Shown here: one piece after another, positions 7,897 through 15,698 of the stretch
How positions within the stretch are numbered: the stretch's first letter is position 1
Layout: the number at the start of each line of letters is the position of its first letter
Source: Cytobacillus dafuensis
GTDB lineage: Bacteria > Bacillota > Bacilli > Bacillales > Cytobacillaceae
DNA length: 64,000 nt
Assembly: GCF_007995155.1 (NCBI RefSeq)
Contig: NZ_CP042593.1
Span: 1,158,001-1,222,000, forward strand
Direction of reading: 5' to 3'
The notes under the pieces: model-generated
The model's input: the letters and a program-made list of their open reading frames with translations, nothing else
Database searches by the model: none
Told to the model about the DNA's origin: nothing
Program-made: the position numbers and the translations under genes

Positions 7897-9702
7897 TTAA
7901 ATTCCATACATCATTACATATTTAAACAATTCAGCAGGCGTCTTTCCTCCGCCGCCTGTAAGGTAATGGTTTCGGTCTGTTTTATCAAAACCGCTATGGA
8001 TAGATAGGACTAAATTTGGCGTGTATCCGACAAACCAAGCATCTTTATTGCCATTAATTCCTTCAAGATTGGCTTCTGTGGTGCCTGTTTTCCCTGCCAG
8101 AGGTGTACCTATATCCGCAAGCCTTCCAGTCCCGTAAGGTTTTGATATGACACCTTGCAGCATTTTTGTCATCTCACTGGCGGTTTCTTCGCTCATGATG
8201 ATTTTTGTTTCTATTGCTGGCGATGGCAATACTTTTCCATGCGAATCAACTATTTCCTTAATTGCATGAGCCTTTGTTATCTTTCCTCCATTTGCAAAAG
8301 CGGAATAGGCCTGTGCCATGTCTAAAGTGGATGCACCATATGTTAAACCACCTAATGCTAGCGAAAGGTTTCGGTCATTAGGATCCAACTCGATACCCGC
8401 GTTTTCTACGAAGTCATATCCCTTATTAATACCAATTTGCTGTAGTAGGTAAACAGCAGGCACATTCAAGGAACGTCCAACCGCTTCCTCCATTGATACA
8501 TCACCATAATAGCGGTGCTCTGCATTTTCCGGTGAGTAGTTTCCGAAATTCATCGGCTCATCTTTAAGTAAAGAATCGGGTTCCCATTCATTCGTTTCTA
8601 ATGCGGGTGCATATACAGCAAGCGGCTTAATCGTTGAACCTGGCTGGTATTTTGCTGTCGCATGATTGAAATCTTGGTACACATAGTTTCTTCCCCCATA
8701 CATGGCTAAGATTGCACCGCTGTTTGGATCAATTGCAGTCATGCCGACCTCGACTTGCTGATCCGGTTCATCTTCCGTAAAACGGTAATTTTCAACAGCC
8801 TGGTTCATGGCTTGGTGAATGGAGGTATCGAGGTTTGTATAAATTTTATAACCGCCCCTATATAAATCTTCCAATGTCACACCGTATTCCGAAGTAGCCT
8901 CTTTCAAGGCGTAATCAATGTAGGACTGATAGGCACTATATTCTTGAGTTGTTTTAGGCGGAAGTTTGATTTCCTCCTTGTTGGCTTCTTTTTCTTCCAC
9001 CTCTGTGATTATGTTGTTCTTTCTCATTAGTGAAAGGACGGTTGCTCTTCTTTCTTTGGCAAGATCCATATTACTGCGCGGAGAATATTTGCTCGGTGCT
9101 TTTGGCAGCCCAGCCAATAAAGCTGATTCCGCTATATTTAAATCTTTTGCGTCCTTCCCGAAATACTCTTGTGCTGCTGCCTGAATCCCATATGCTCCAC
9201 TGCCGAAGTATATATGATTCAAGTACATCTCCAATATTTGTTCCTTTGTGTATTTCCTTTCAATTTCTGCTGCGATTACCATCTCTTTTGTTTTCCTTTC
9301 GATTGTCTTTTCGTTTGAAAGGTAAACGTTTCTTGCAAGCTGTTGGGTGATGGTGCTTGCACCCTCAGTGCGACTCCCTGATTCAATGTTTTTGTATAAT
9401 GCCCGCAGGATCCCCTTTGGATCTACTCCCTTATGTTCAAAAAAACGTTTATCTTCTGTGACCACGAAAGCCATTTTCAGATATTCCGGTAGATCTTTCA
9501 GGAATACGACTTCCGGGTGTTCTTTATTATGGAGTTCTTGGATCTTTTCACCGTTTTTATCATAAATCACAGTATTACTGTATACATCAAGTTTACTGAG
9601 ATCTACCTTTACATCATTTACATACTCCGTGGGTGAACAACTTGTTAAGACGAGTAGGATAAAAAAACAACACAAAATTAGTTGATTTCTTCTGTTAATC
9701 AT
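7897..9702 (-). CDS. Class A penicillin-binding protein with lipobox
   Basis: A bifunctional glycosyltransferase/transpeptidase of 601 aa. The GT51 domain shows catalytic Glu83 in TEDKRFFEH, the GASTITQQLARN motif and ERKYTKEQILEMYLNHIYFG. The transpeptidase has S356-TIK, SLN at 411-413 and KTGTT at 538-542, all intact. Instead of the usual uncleaved membrane anchor, the N terminus is a lipoprotein signal with LTSC at 19-22, so it may be lipid-anchored through Cys22. It ends soon after the transpeptidase domain. AGAGGCG lies just before the ATG. A possible 33-aa membrane peptide lies 15 bases upstream. Confidence 0.92.
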   Translation of the reverse strand: MINRRNQLILCCFFILLVLTSCSPTEYVNDVKVDLSKLDVYSNTVIYDKNGEKIQELHNKEHPEVVFLKDLPEYLKMAFVVTEDKRFFEHKGVDPKGILRALYKNIESGSRTEGASTITQQLARNVYLSNEKTIERKTKEMVIAAEIERKYTKEQILEMYLNHIYFGSGAYGIQAAAQEYFGKDAKDLNIAESALLAGLPKAPSKYSPRSNMDLAKERRATVLSLMRKNNIITEVEEKEANKEEIKLPPKTTQEYSAYQSYIDYALKEATSEYGVTLEDLYRGGYKIYTNLDTSIHQAMNQAVENYRFTEDEPDQQVEVGMTAIDPNSGAILAMYGGRNYVYQDFNHATAKYQPGSTIKPLAVYAPALETNEWEPDSLLKDEPMNFGNYSPENAEHRYYGDVSMEEAVGRSLNVPAVYLLQQIGINKGYDFVENAGIELDPNDRNLSLALGGLTYGASTLDMAQAYSAFANGGKITKAHAIKEIVDSHGKVLPSPAIETKIIMSEETASEMTKMLQGVISKPYGTGRLADIGTPLAGKTGTTEANLEGINGNKDAWFVGYTPNLVLSIHSGFDKTDRNHYLTGGGGKTPAELFKYVMMYGI

Positions 9703-9717
9703 GATGCGCCTCTTTTT

Positions 9718-9819
9718 TTAATCTTTCTTTTTTCTTGAAAAACGAATTGCCATCCGAAAAAACAACAATGTGGAAACGAAAATGAAACTGACTATGCTTA
9801 ATTCTTCGGTTGTCGTCAT
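9718..9819 (-). CDS. Possible 33-aa single-pass membrane peptide
   Basis: An ATG at 9819 on the minus strand opens 33 codons: a short acidic head (MTTTEEL), a hydrophobic stretch of about 17 residues and a basic tail (RFSRKKKD). This is a textbook N-out/C-in microprotein layout. It ends 15 bases before the PBP start on the same strand, so the two could be co-transcribed. The RBS (GGCGG, 5 bases away) is mediocre and no family was recognised. Confidence 0.4.
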   Translation of the reverse strand: MTTTEELSIVSFIFVSTLLFFRMAIRFSRKKKD

Positions 9820-9945
9820 GAATCCGCCAAAAGACTTCTAATGAAATGAAAAAATATCCTCCAAAGCCATGAATAGAGGAATACCCACATAACCATCATT
9901 ATTTATTGTCTCTGTAATCCAGTTTTCTATTTATAATTTAAATCT

Positions 9946-10026
9946 TTATTTATTCAAAAAAAATGAAGCAATCCAATATAGTGCAGCAATCCATATCAGT
10001 ATAATGATGATTCCAGCTGTCCAGTT
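9946..10026 (-). other. In-frame membrane-helix extension beyond the ykvA stop
   Basis: Directly after the TAA that ends the YkvA-family gene, the same frame stays open for 26 codons. It begins NWTAGIIIILIWIAAL, a transmembrane helix, then ends FFLNK and a second TAA at 9946-9948. Many YkvA/DUF1232 proteins end with such a C-terminal helix, so the first stop is probably a nonsense change (one base from AAA, for example) or a sequencing error. Confidence 0.6.
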
Positions 10027-10329
10027 TTACTTTTTTACCTTTTCTGATCTTCTTACAATTTCCCGGCATTCTTCCAGTACATCATCCGGAATTAATTTAA
10101 GGACGAGATTAATAGCCAAGGGGACAAGAATAATATCATCAAGATAGCCTAGAACTGGTATAAAATCAGGAATCAAATCGATAGGGCTGAATGTATATGC
10201 AACAATCAGAATTGACAGGAGTTTGACATACAAAGGTACTTTTGGATGTTTATTGGCTTCGACCAGCACAAAAACTTCTTTCTTTATATGCTTTGCCTTT
10301 TTTTTTATTTTTAACAAAGTTTCTTTCAT
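10027..10329 (-). CDS. YkvA family (DUF1232) protein, truncated by in-frame stop
   Basis: A 100-aa protein with the DUF1232 signature: YTFSPIDLIPDFIPVLGYLDD followed by a hydrophobic segment (LVPLAINLVLKLI). The family is widespread and its role is unknown. ATG 10329 is preferred to the longer upstream reading because AGGGTG precedes it and homologues start near here. The usual C-terminal membrane helix is encoded in frame just past the stop, so the present product lacks its anchor. Divergent from the ChrB-like gene. Confidence 0.8.
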   Translation of the reverse strand: MKETLLKIKKKAKHIKKEVFVLVEANKHPKVPLYVKLLSILIVAYTFSPIDLIPDFIPVLGYLDDIILVPLAINLVLKLIPDDVLEECREIVRRSEKVKK

Positions 10330-10449
10330 GTAAATCACCCTAAGTTTGAATTCAAATAAATTGTATCTTATGTTATTGCGAGATGCAACAACTGTTACAT
10401 TTATTATTTTGTGGTAAAATAAAAAAAATTTCTTTAGGGGGTAAAACAC

Positions 10450-10995
10450 ATGCCTGAGCTACATTGGATTATTTTCTCTTACAAAATACCGGCTGAACCT
10501 TCCTCTGTTAGGGTGAGGGTGTGGAGGAATTTGAAAACACTAGGTGTACATTACATCCAGCAATCAGTTTGCATATTTCCATACCGGGATGAATTAATGA
10601 AGAAATTAAAAAAATTGGAGTTGCTTATTGCTGAAAATGGAGGAGAGACGACTTTTTTAAAAATAGAAAAACTTTCAGCGCAATCTGAGCCATTGATTTT
10701 ATCTGAATTCAATAAAGAGCGCATGATTGAATACACCGAATTCATTCAGGAAGCAAATAAATTCCTGGATGAAATAGAAAATGAAAGCAAAAAAGCTAAC
10801 TTTTCATTTAGTGAGATTGAAGAAAATGAGGTGGAATTGCGGAGATTAAAAAAATGGCTCCTTTTAATTAAGAGCAGGGATTATTTTTTATGTGAATTAC
10901 AAGATATGTCCGTAGCTTTATTTGAGGAGTGCAATATTGCTTTTGAACGGTTTACTAATCATGTTTACAAGCATGAAGGGATTCTAGAGGAATGA
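10450..10995 (+). CDS. ChrB N-terminal domain protein (chromate resistance family)
   Basis: A 181-aa protein opening with WIIFSYKIPAEPSSVRVRVWRNLKTLGV and IFPYRDEL, the signature of the ChrB N-terminal domain, which regulates or assists chromate resistance. The C-terminal ChrB domain is absent, and no chrA transporter gene is in the window. The C-terminal half is charged and helical. GGGGG about 10 bases before the ATG is the RBS. A role in chromate response is only suggested by the family; such orphan N-domains occur in many Bacilli. Confidence 0.72.
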   Translation: MPELHWIIFSYKIPAEPSSVRVRVWRNLKTLGVHYIQQSVCIFPYRDELMKKLKKLELLIAENGGETTFLKIEKLSAQSEPLILSEFNKERMIEYTEFIQEANKFLDEIENESKKANFSFSEIEENEVELRRLKKWLLLIKSRDYFLCELQDMSVALFEECNIAFERFTNHVYKHEGILEE

Positions 10996-11309
10996 CACGA
11001 ATATCTATTTTATACCAACAGCTCAAGGCTTTTATTACTGGAAAGGACTATTGCTAGCGTCACATAAATAATTTCTCTGTTTCTCCATTCTTTACATGAG
11101 ACTCTATTTTAGCAAGTTATTTGAACATTTTATAAATTGAATAGTTTAAATTGTATAAAGCATTTCTTTGTAATGAGGAATGCTTTTTATTTTTGTCTAA
11201 AATAACAGTTCATATCAATAAAAATATCATAAAAATAAATAAAAATTTATTGTAAAACGATAAATAATATGCTAAATTCAAATTAACAATAAATGTGTGG
11301 GGTGCTTTT
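10996..11309. other. Intergenic region with a terminator at 11158-11192
   Basis: AAAGCATTTC pairs with GGAATGCTTT and is followed by a T-rich tail, closing the ChrB-like unit. The remaining AT-rich 100 bases before yoaS should hold its promoter; TATGCT at about 11268 is a possible -10. Confidence 0.5.
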
Positions 11310-11792
11310 ATGAAACAAGTGTCAACGCTCTTTTTAAAGATAGCTGTTATTCTTATTGGAATTCCGATTCTTGCAATGTGCATCTTTTTGGTACCTGAGA
11401 TAGTGAATATTACAGAAAAATTGCTACCAGAGTTAGCTTATATAAAATATCCCGTTTCCATCGTTTTTTATGCATCGGCGATCCCTTTTTACTTTGCTTT
11501 GTATCAGGCTTTCAAACTTTTACGCTATATTGATAAAAATAAAGCTTTCTCGCAAATTTCTGTAAATGCTTTAAAGAAAATCAAACAATGTGCCATCACA
11601 ATCAGTATTTTGCATGTGCTAGTCTTGCCGCTCTTCTATCTTTTTGCGGATAAAGAAGACGCCCCAGGTGTTATCTTTATCGGATTGGTTGTTCCTTTTG
11701 CTTCGATGGTTATCGCAGTCTTTGCGGCTGTTCTCCAAAAACTTTTACAAGAAGCGATTGATATAAAATCAGAAAATGATTTAACGGTCTGA
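11310..11792 (+). CDS. yoaS: DUF2975 membrane protein, YoaS-like
   Basis: A 160-aa protein with four hydrophobic helices and the DUF2975 pattern (YIKYPVSIVFYASAIPFYFALYQAFKLLRYIDKNKAFSQ split across helices 2-3). B. subtilis YoaS is of this type and is paired with the small regulator YozG, as here. The ATG at 11310 follows GGGG by 6 bases; an in-frame ATG five codons upstream has no site. The regulator gene starts 10 bases after the stop. DUF2975/Xre pairs are thought to form a membrane-linked regulatory unit, but the function is not established. Confidence 0.8.
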   Translation: MKQVSTLFLKIAVILIGIPILAMCIFLVPEIVNITEKLLPELAYIKYPVSIVFYASAIPFYFALYQAFKLLRYIDKNKAFSQISVNALKKIKQCAITISILHVLVLPLFYLFADKEDAPGVIFIGLVVPFASMVIAVFAAVLQKLLQEAIDIKSENDLTV

Positions 11793-11802
11793 GGTGAATA
11801 AT

Positions 11803-12024
11803 ATGGCAATTATAATCAATATTGATGTGATGCTGGCTAAAAGGAAAATGAGCGTAACAGAGCTTTCGGAGAGGGTTGGAATCACAATGGCTAACCTTTC
11901 TATATTGAAAAATGGAAAGGCAAAAGCGATTCGATTATCAACTTTAGAGGCGATTTGTAAGGCTTTAGAATGTCAACCTGGAGATATTTTAGAATACCGA
12001 AGTGATGAAGACACTCAGGATTAA
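11803..12024 (+). CDS. yozG: Xre/Cro-type helix-turn-helix regulator, YozG-like
   Basis: A 73-aa DNA-binding protein: MAIIINIDVMLAKRKMSVTELSERVGITMANLS is the HTH, followed by the LSTLEAICKALECQPGDILEY tail typical of YozG-type partners of DUF2975 proteins. GAGGTG ends 6 bases before the chosen ATG. It probably regulates its own operon together with the upstream membrane protein. Confidence 0.85.
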   Translation: MAIIINIDVMLAKRKMSVTELSERVGITMANLSILKNGKAKAIRLSTLEAICKALECQPGDILEYRSDEDTQD

Positions 12025-12075
12025 TAACTTTTTCCATTTTTTCAATGAATCAAATTTAGAAAAGGGGGGCTACTC

Positions 12076-12903
12076 ATGAATTTAACCATTCAAAGTTGGA
12101 GGCACAATTCCATGAGGGCACTAAAACAGCTCGTTCGTTTTGGCTGGGAGCAGGCCCTATCATGTTTGTTTCCTGTCGTTATTTTTGCCTCATTGGCTTT
12201 TACAAAATTTATGCCACTTCCCTTCCTTCCACGCTATGACTGGATGCTCATCATCTGCCTGCTGATGCAGTGGTGGATGGTGCGCTCTGGGCTTGAAACA
12301 CGGGATGAATTAAAGGTGATTACACTGTTCCACCTTATTGGCCTTGCTCTTGAACTTTTCAAAGTAAACATGGGCTCATGGTCTTATCCAGAGGAAGGAT
12401 ATTTCAAAATTTTTGGAGTGCCTTTGTATAGCGGATTCATGTATGCAAGTGTAGCGAGTTATCTTTGCCAGGCATGGAGGAGGTTGAAGGTTGAACTGAT
12501 TAAGTGGCCACCGTTTTTGGTCGTTGTACCTCTTGCAGCTGCGATTTATTTGAATTTCTTCACCCACCATTTTTGGATTGACGTTCGTTGGTGGTTATCT
12601 GGACTTGTCATTATCGTCTTTTGGCAATCATGGGTCACATATGAGGTTGATGGAACTCGTTACCGTATGCCACTCGCACTTTCTTTTGTGCTCATCGGAT
12701 TTTTTATATGGATAGCCGAAAATATTGCAACGTTCTTTGGAGCTTGGGAATATCCAAACCAAGCCGATGCATGGAGCCTCGTTCATTTAGGAAAGGTGAG
12801 TTCATGGCTCTTATTAGTGATTGTTAGCTTTCTTATAGTAGCGACGTTAAAGCAGGTTAAGGGAAAAAGTCCTACTAGGATAGATGCTAGTCAATTTTTA
12901 TAA
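12076..12903 (+). CDS. yoaT: DUF817 membrane protein, YoaT-like
   Basis: A 275-aa polytopic protein with seven or eight helices. The family signature ELFKVNMGSWSYPE, then GVPLYSGFMYASVASY, identifies DUF817 (COG3739); B. subtilis YoaT is a member. The order yoaS-yozG-yoaT is conserved, so the three genes form one unit, 51 bases separating the last two. A GGGGGG RBS lies 8 bases before the ATG. The biochemical function is unknown. Confidence 0.85.
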   Translation: MNLTIQSWRHNSMRALKQLVRFGWEQALSCLFPVVIFASLAFTKFMPLPFLPRYDWMLIICLLMQWWMVRSGLETRDELKVITLFHLIGLALELFKVNMGSWSYPEEGYFKIFGVPLYSGFMYASVASYLCQAWRRLKVELIKWPPFLVVVPLAAAIYLNFFTHHFWIDVRWWLSGLVIIVFWQSWVTYEVDGTRYRMPLALSFVLIGFFIWIAENIATFFGAWEYPNQADAWSLVHLGKVSSWLLLVIVSFLIVATLKQVKGKSPTRIDASQFL

Positions 12904-12914
12904 CTGTTTTAAAA

Positions 12915-12955
12915 AAAGTCGAATCCTTAGCATAGTAAGGAATTCGACTTTTTTT
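12915..12955 (+). terminator. Strong terminator after yoaT
   Basis: AAAGTCGAATCCTTA pairs with TAAGGAATTCGACTTT around a 6-base loop, then a T run. Confidence 0.9.
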
Positions 12956-13467
12956 ACACATTAAGTAAGTATAAACTGCCAGCGCAGAAGATGATTCGAC
13001 GCAGTTTCTAATTTTAGGAATTAAGTGTAAGTGCAACTACGCCTTTGTCTTCGCCTTTCCAAGGCTCGCCAATCGGCGAGTTTTCTTTAGGTTGAAGTTC
13101 TTCTAGCGTACAAAATTTCTAATAAAAAGGAATGTAAATCTACTCGCTTTAAGGCATTGATCACCAACCTTTACGTTGTTACTTGACCATGAAACCTATA
13201 TGGGAATGATGACTACTATGCAATAAAAAATTCATCCTCCTTTTTGATAAGCGAATTGACTTTACGGCCCTCCTTTTTCTTAAAGGTAGGTTTATTATAT
13301 ATTGATTTTAGATATTTGTAAATATTCTGATTTTTACAAAATGATTACAAATATTTAATTCATTTATTGTAGAAAGAAATATTTTTTCTCAAATGGATAA
13401 TAAACCTAATCTCCGAAAAAACTATAAGCAAACCTAAAAGAATAGTGAGTTGAAAGGAGTTCGCATC
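12956..13467. other. Gene-free 510 bp with a coding remnant, before yfkD
   Basis: This stretch marks the right end of the block inserted between chaA and yfkD. Apart from the minus-strand coding remnant listed next, it holds AT-rich DNA with a CTCC-rich stretch near 13230-13290. The final 100 bases before the yfkD RBS should carry its promoter. No RNA gene was recognised. Confidence 0.4.
13014..13118 (-). pseudogene. C-terminal remnant of an unidentified gene
   Basis: The minus strand reads KFCTLEELQPKENSPIGEPW, then KGEDKGVVALTLNS and a stop. The region is richer in G+C than its surroundings and has protein-like composition, yet it has no start and a stop lies directly upstream. Further upstream another frame reads NNVKVGDQCLKAS. 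This looks like the tail of a decayed gene. The parent family was not recognised. Confidence 0.4.
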
Positions 13468-14286
13468 ATGAAAAAATACATGTACATTATCTTATTAGGT
13501 CTAATAGCCATGTTTTCATTTCAACAGCAAATATGGGCAGAAAAAGAGGAGAAAAAAGCAGAGCAAACACAGAAAATGATTGCTGTGCCAAACTCTGTTT
13601 TGAAAATCACAAAAGAGAACACATATCCAAATCCGGCTCAGGATATGCCAACTCTTCAGCCTAGTGAGCTTGCACAAAGTCTCATTGATTCAGCGAAAGT
13701 AAAGATTGAAAATCCAGATTTAATTCGATTATTAAATGAAACAACGGTAAATAGCACTCCGTTTGCAATTGGGTATCGCGCCATCATTTACCTTGGTCAA
13801 TGGCCATTAAATTATGAATCAGCGGAAACATCACCAAACTGGGAATACCAAAAAATTAATACAAATTATCATGATAATCGAGGCGCGAATATGCCTTATC
13901 AAATTCATTATGTTCAAGAAGCTCAGAAAATCGTAAGAGGGGGATTAACTGCAAAAGTTCCAAATACAGAGGATGTTAAAGAAATGATGCTATTAAAAGC
14001 AATGGAAAAATCGGGTCTTCCTCTTGCATTCGAAACGATTATCGGGGCAGGGACAAAAAAGGATCATAAATACAATATTCCTCCTAAGCGATTAGGTTAT
14101 CTATATGGCTATGCTCCTGCCGTGAATGAAAAAGGAAAAGTCACTTATGGGGAAGTGTATTTAATGTTAAAAGGCAATAAGAAAATGATTATCATTAAAA
14201 ATGTAACATCCCAAGGAGTGGGAGCATGGATCCCGATTCAGGATCATGTATCATTTGGGTTTTTAGCATCAGAGAGACCAAGGTAG
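13468..14286 (+). CDS. yfkD: YfkD-like secreted protein
   Basis: A 272-aa protein beginning MKKYMYIILLGLIAMFSF with a signal peptide ending near QQIWA, followed by a lysine/glutamate-rich linker. B. subtilis YfkD (264 aa) has the same build and lies between yfkE and yfkAB; here the same neighbours bracket it once the inserted block is removed. The core contains GYRAIIYLGQWPLNYES and PPKRLGYLYGYAPAV. AAAGGAG precedes the ATG by 8 bases, so this start is preferred to an upstream TTG. Its function is unknown. Confidence 0.85.
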   Translation: MKKYMYIILLGLIAMFSFQQQIWAEKEEKKAEQTQKMIAVPNSVLKITKENTYPNPAQDMPTLQPSELAQSLIDSAKVKIENPDLIRLLNETTVNSTPFAIGYRAIIYLGQWPLNYESAETSPNWEYQKINTNYHDNRGANMPYQIHYVQEAQKIVRGGLTAKVPNTEDVKEMMLLKAMEKSGLPLAFETIIGAGTKKDHKYNIPPKRLGYLYGYAPAVNEKGKVTYGEVYLMLKGNKKMIIIKNVTSQGVGAWIPIQDHVSFGFLASERPR

Positions 14287-14296
14287 GTAAAACACA

Positions 14297-14333
14297 AAAT
14301 AACCAGCTGTTAAAATTAACAGCTGGTTATTTT
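14297..14333. terminator. Bidirectional terminator between yfkD and yfkAB
   Basis: AAATAACCAGCTGTTAA and TTAACAGCTGGTTATTT form a nearly perfect 16-17 bp stem with A and T runs on either side. The last codons of yfkAB lie inside this hairpin. Confidence 0.9.
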
Positions 14334-15440
14334 AGATTTCATCGTAAGAAAGTCGGTATCGTTATAATAGCTATTTTTCACAAGAACATTAGGGCCGAGG
14401 CAGCGAATATTCGGACAATGGCAATTTAATGATTGCGCAAGGCTTGTTCCCATCCATTTATCAAAAATGTCTGTGAGCATGTCGTTTTGAATATTTCCGA
14501 GAGGTGGTGTGTCACCGAAATCAGTCACAATCACATCCCCGGTGAAAATATTAATATTTAAGCGTGAACGTCCATCAGGGTCGTTACGAACCGTTACATT
14601 TTTTGTAGAATATAATCGTTTCAAAAGCTCCAAGTCTTTCTCATTTGAACTGCATGCGTAATAAGGCAGAGTTCCAAATAACATCCAGGTATTTTCATCA
14701 CGTATATCTAATAGGTGATGAATCGCTGATCGAATTTCATCTAATGAAAGTGTTTCTAAGTTGGAAGCAAAATCTGAAGGATACATTGGATGAACTTCAT
14801 GACGCTGGCATTTCATTTCTTCTACAATTTGCTTATGGATTTTTTCAAGATAGGGAAAGGTCCGCTTATTCAGCATCGTTTCAGCTGAAACGATTACGCC
14901 AGCATTCACTAACTCCCGACTGTTTTCAATAATGCGTCTAAACAGCTTTTGTCTCTGTTCGATCGTTGGCTTACGATCCATCATCGCAAAGCCGCCTTCA
15001 ATAAATTCTTCTTCCGTCCCCCAATTGTGTGAAATATGCAGAACATCTAAATAAGGGATAATGGCTTCATAACGGGCTAATTCGAGTGTTAAATTTGAAT
15101 TGATTTGGGTTTTGACTCCTCGATTATGGGCATATCGAAGCAATGGCACGACATATTCTTCCACTGATTTAGTGGATAGCATTGGTTCTCCACCAGTGAT
15201 GCTTAGTGCTCTTAAATGAGGAATCTCATCTAATCTTTTGAGCATTAGCTCAACAGGAAGAGCATTCGGGTCTTTTGGCTGAAGAGTATATCCAACAGCA
15301 CAATGTTCACAGCGCATATTGCATAAAACGGTTGTAGTAAATTCTATATTGGATAATGTTAGCTTTCCATATTCGTCCATATCAAGATAGGCTTCCCACG
15401 GATCACGTTCAGGTTTTATTTGTAAATGTTTAGAAATCAT
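14316..15440 (-). CDS. yfkAB: Radical SAM protein YfkAB
   Basis: A 374-aa radical SAM protein with the cluster-binding motif CNMRCEHC (Cx3Cx2C) about 40 residues in, then SITGGEPML for SAM binding and a C-terminal region with additional cysteines (HCPNIRC). Length and sequence agree with the fused YfkA/YfkB protein of Bacillus (373 aa). AAAGGAG precedes the ATG. It is convergent with yfkD. The reaction is not known; the C-terminal cysteines may bind an auxiliary cluster. Confidence 0.9.
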   Translation of the reverse strand: MISKHLQIKPERDPWEAYLDMDEYGKLTLSNIEFTTTVLCNMRCEHCAVGYTLQPKDPNALPVELMLKRLDEIPHLRALSITGGEPMLSTKSVEEYVVPLLRYAHNRGVKTQINSNLTLELARYEAIIPYLDVLHISHNWGTEEEFIEGGFAMMDRKPTIEQRQKLFRRIIENSRELVNAGVIVSAETMLNKRTFPYLEKIHKQIVEEMKCQRHEVHPMYPSDFASNLETLSLDEIRSAIHHLLDIRDENTWMLFGTLPYYACSSNEKDLELLKRLYSTKNVTVRNDPDGRSRLNINIFTGDVIVTDFGDTPPLGNIQNDMLTDIFDKWMGTSLAQSLNCHCPNIRCLGPNVLVKNSYYNDTDFLTMKSKITSC

Positions 15441-15623
15441 CGTTTTCTCCTTTTAAATTAAATCCCTTGAAAAATTATTCATCTAAAATGAACTTCTGTC
15501 AACCGTTCATGCCTAAAAACACAGATTTAATACGTATTATTTAAACGTATTGTTTTTGTTCACTTTAAATCATCAAAAAAACAAATTGACGCAAAGCCAA
15601 AGAAGGTTTATTATAAGCCTATT

Positions 15624-15642
15624 AACGACCATTTAACGACAA
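15624..15642 (+). promoter_or_regulatory. Candidate operator AACGACCATTTAACGACAA before nhaC
   Basis: A 19-bp sequence containing two ACGAC(C/A)ATT direct repeats 11 bp apart. The same 19-mer with two changes lies at 18533-18551 between the local regulator and the epimerase gene (17 of 19 identical). The sharing suggests binding by the regulator encoded at 17237-18496, which is inference. Confidence 0.55.
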
Positions 15643-15698
15643 TTACAAATAGTCTAAAAATTACATTTTTAGGGTGAAATTTCAAGGGGGAGTTAGCG

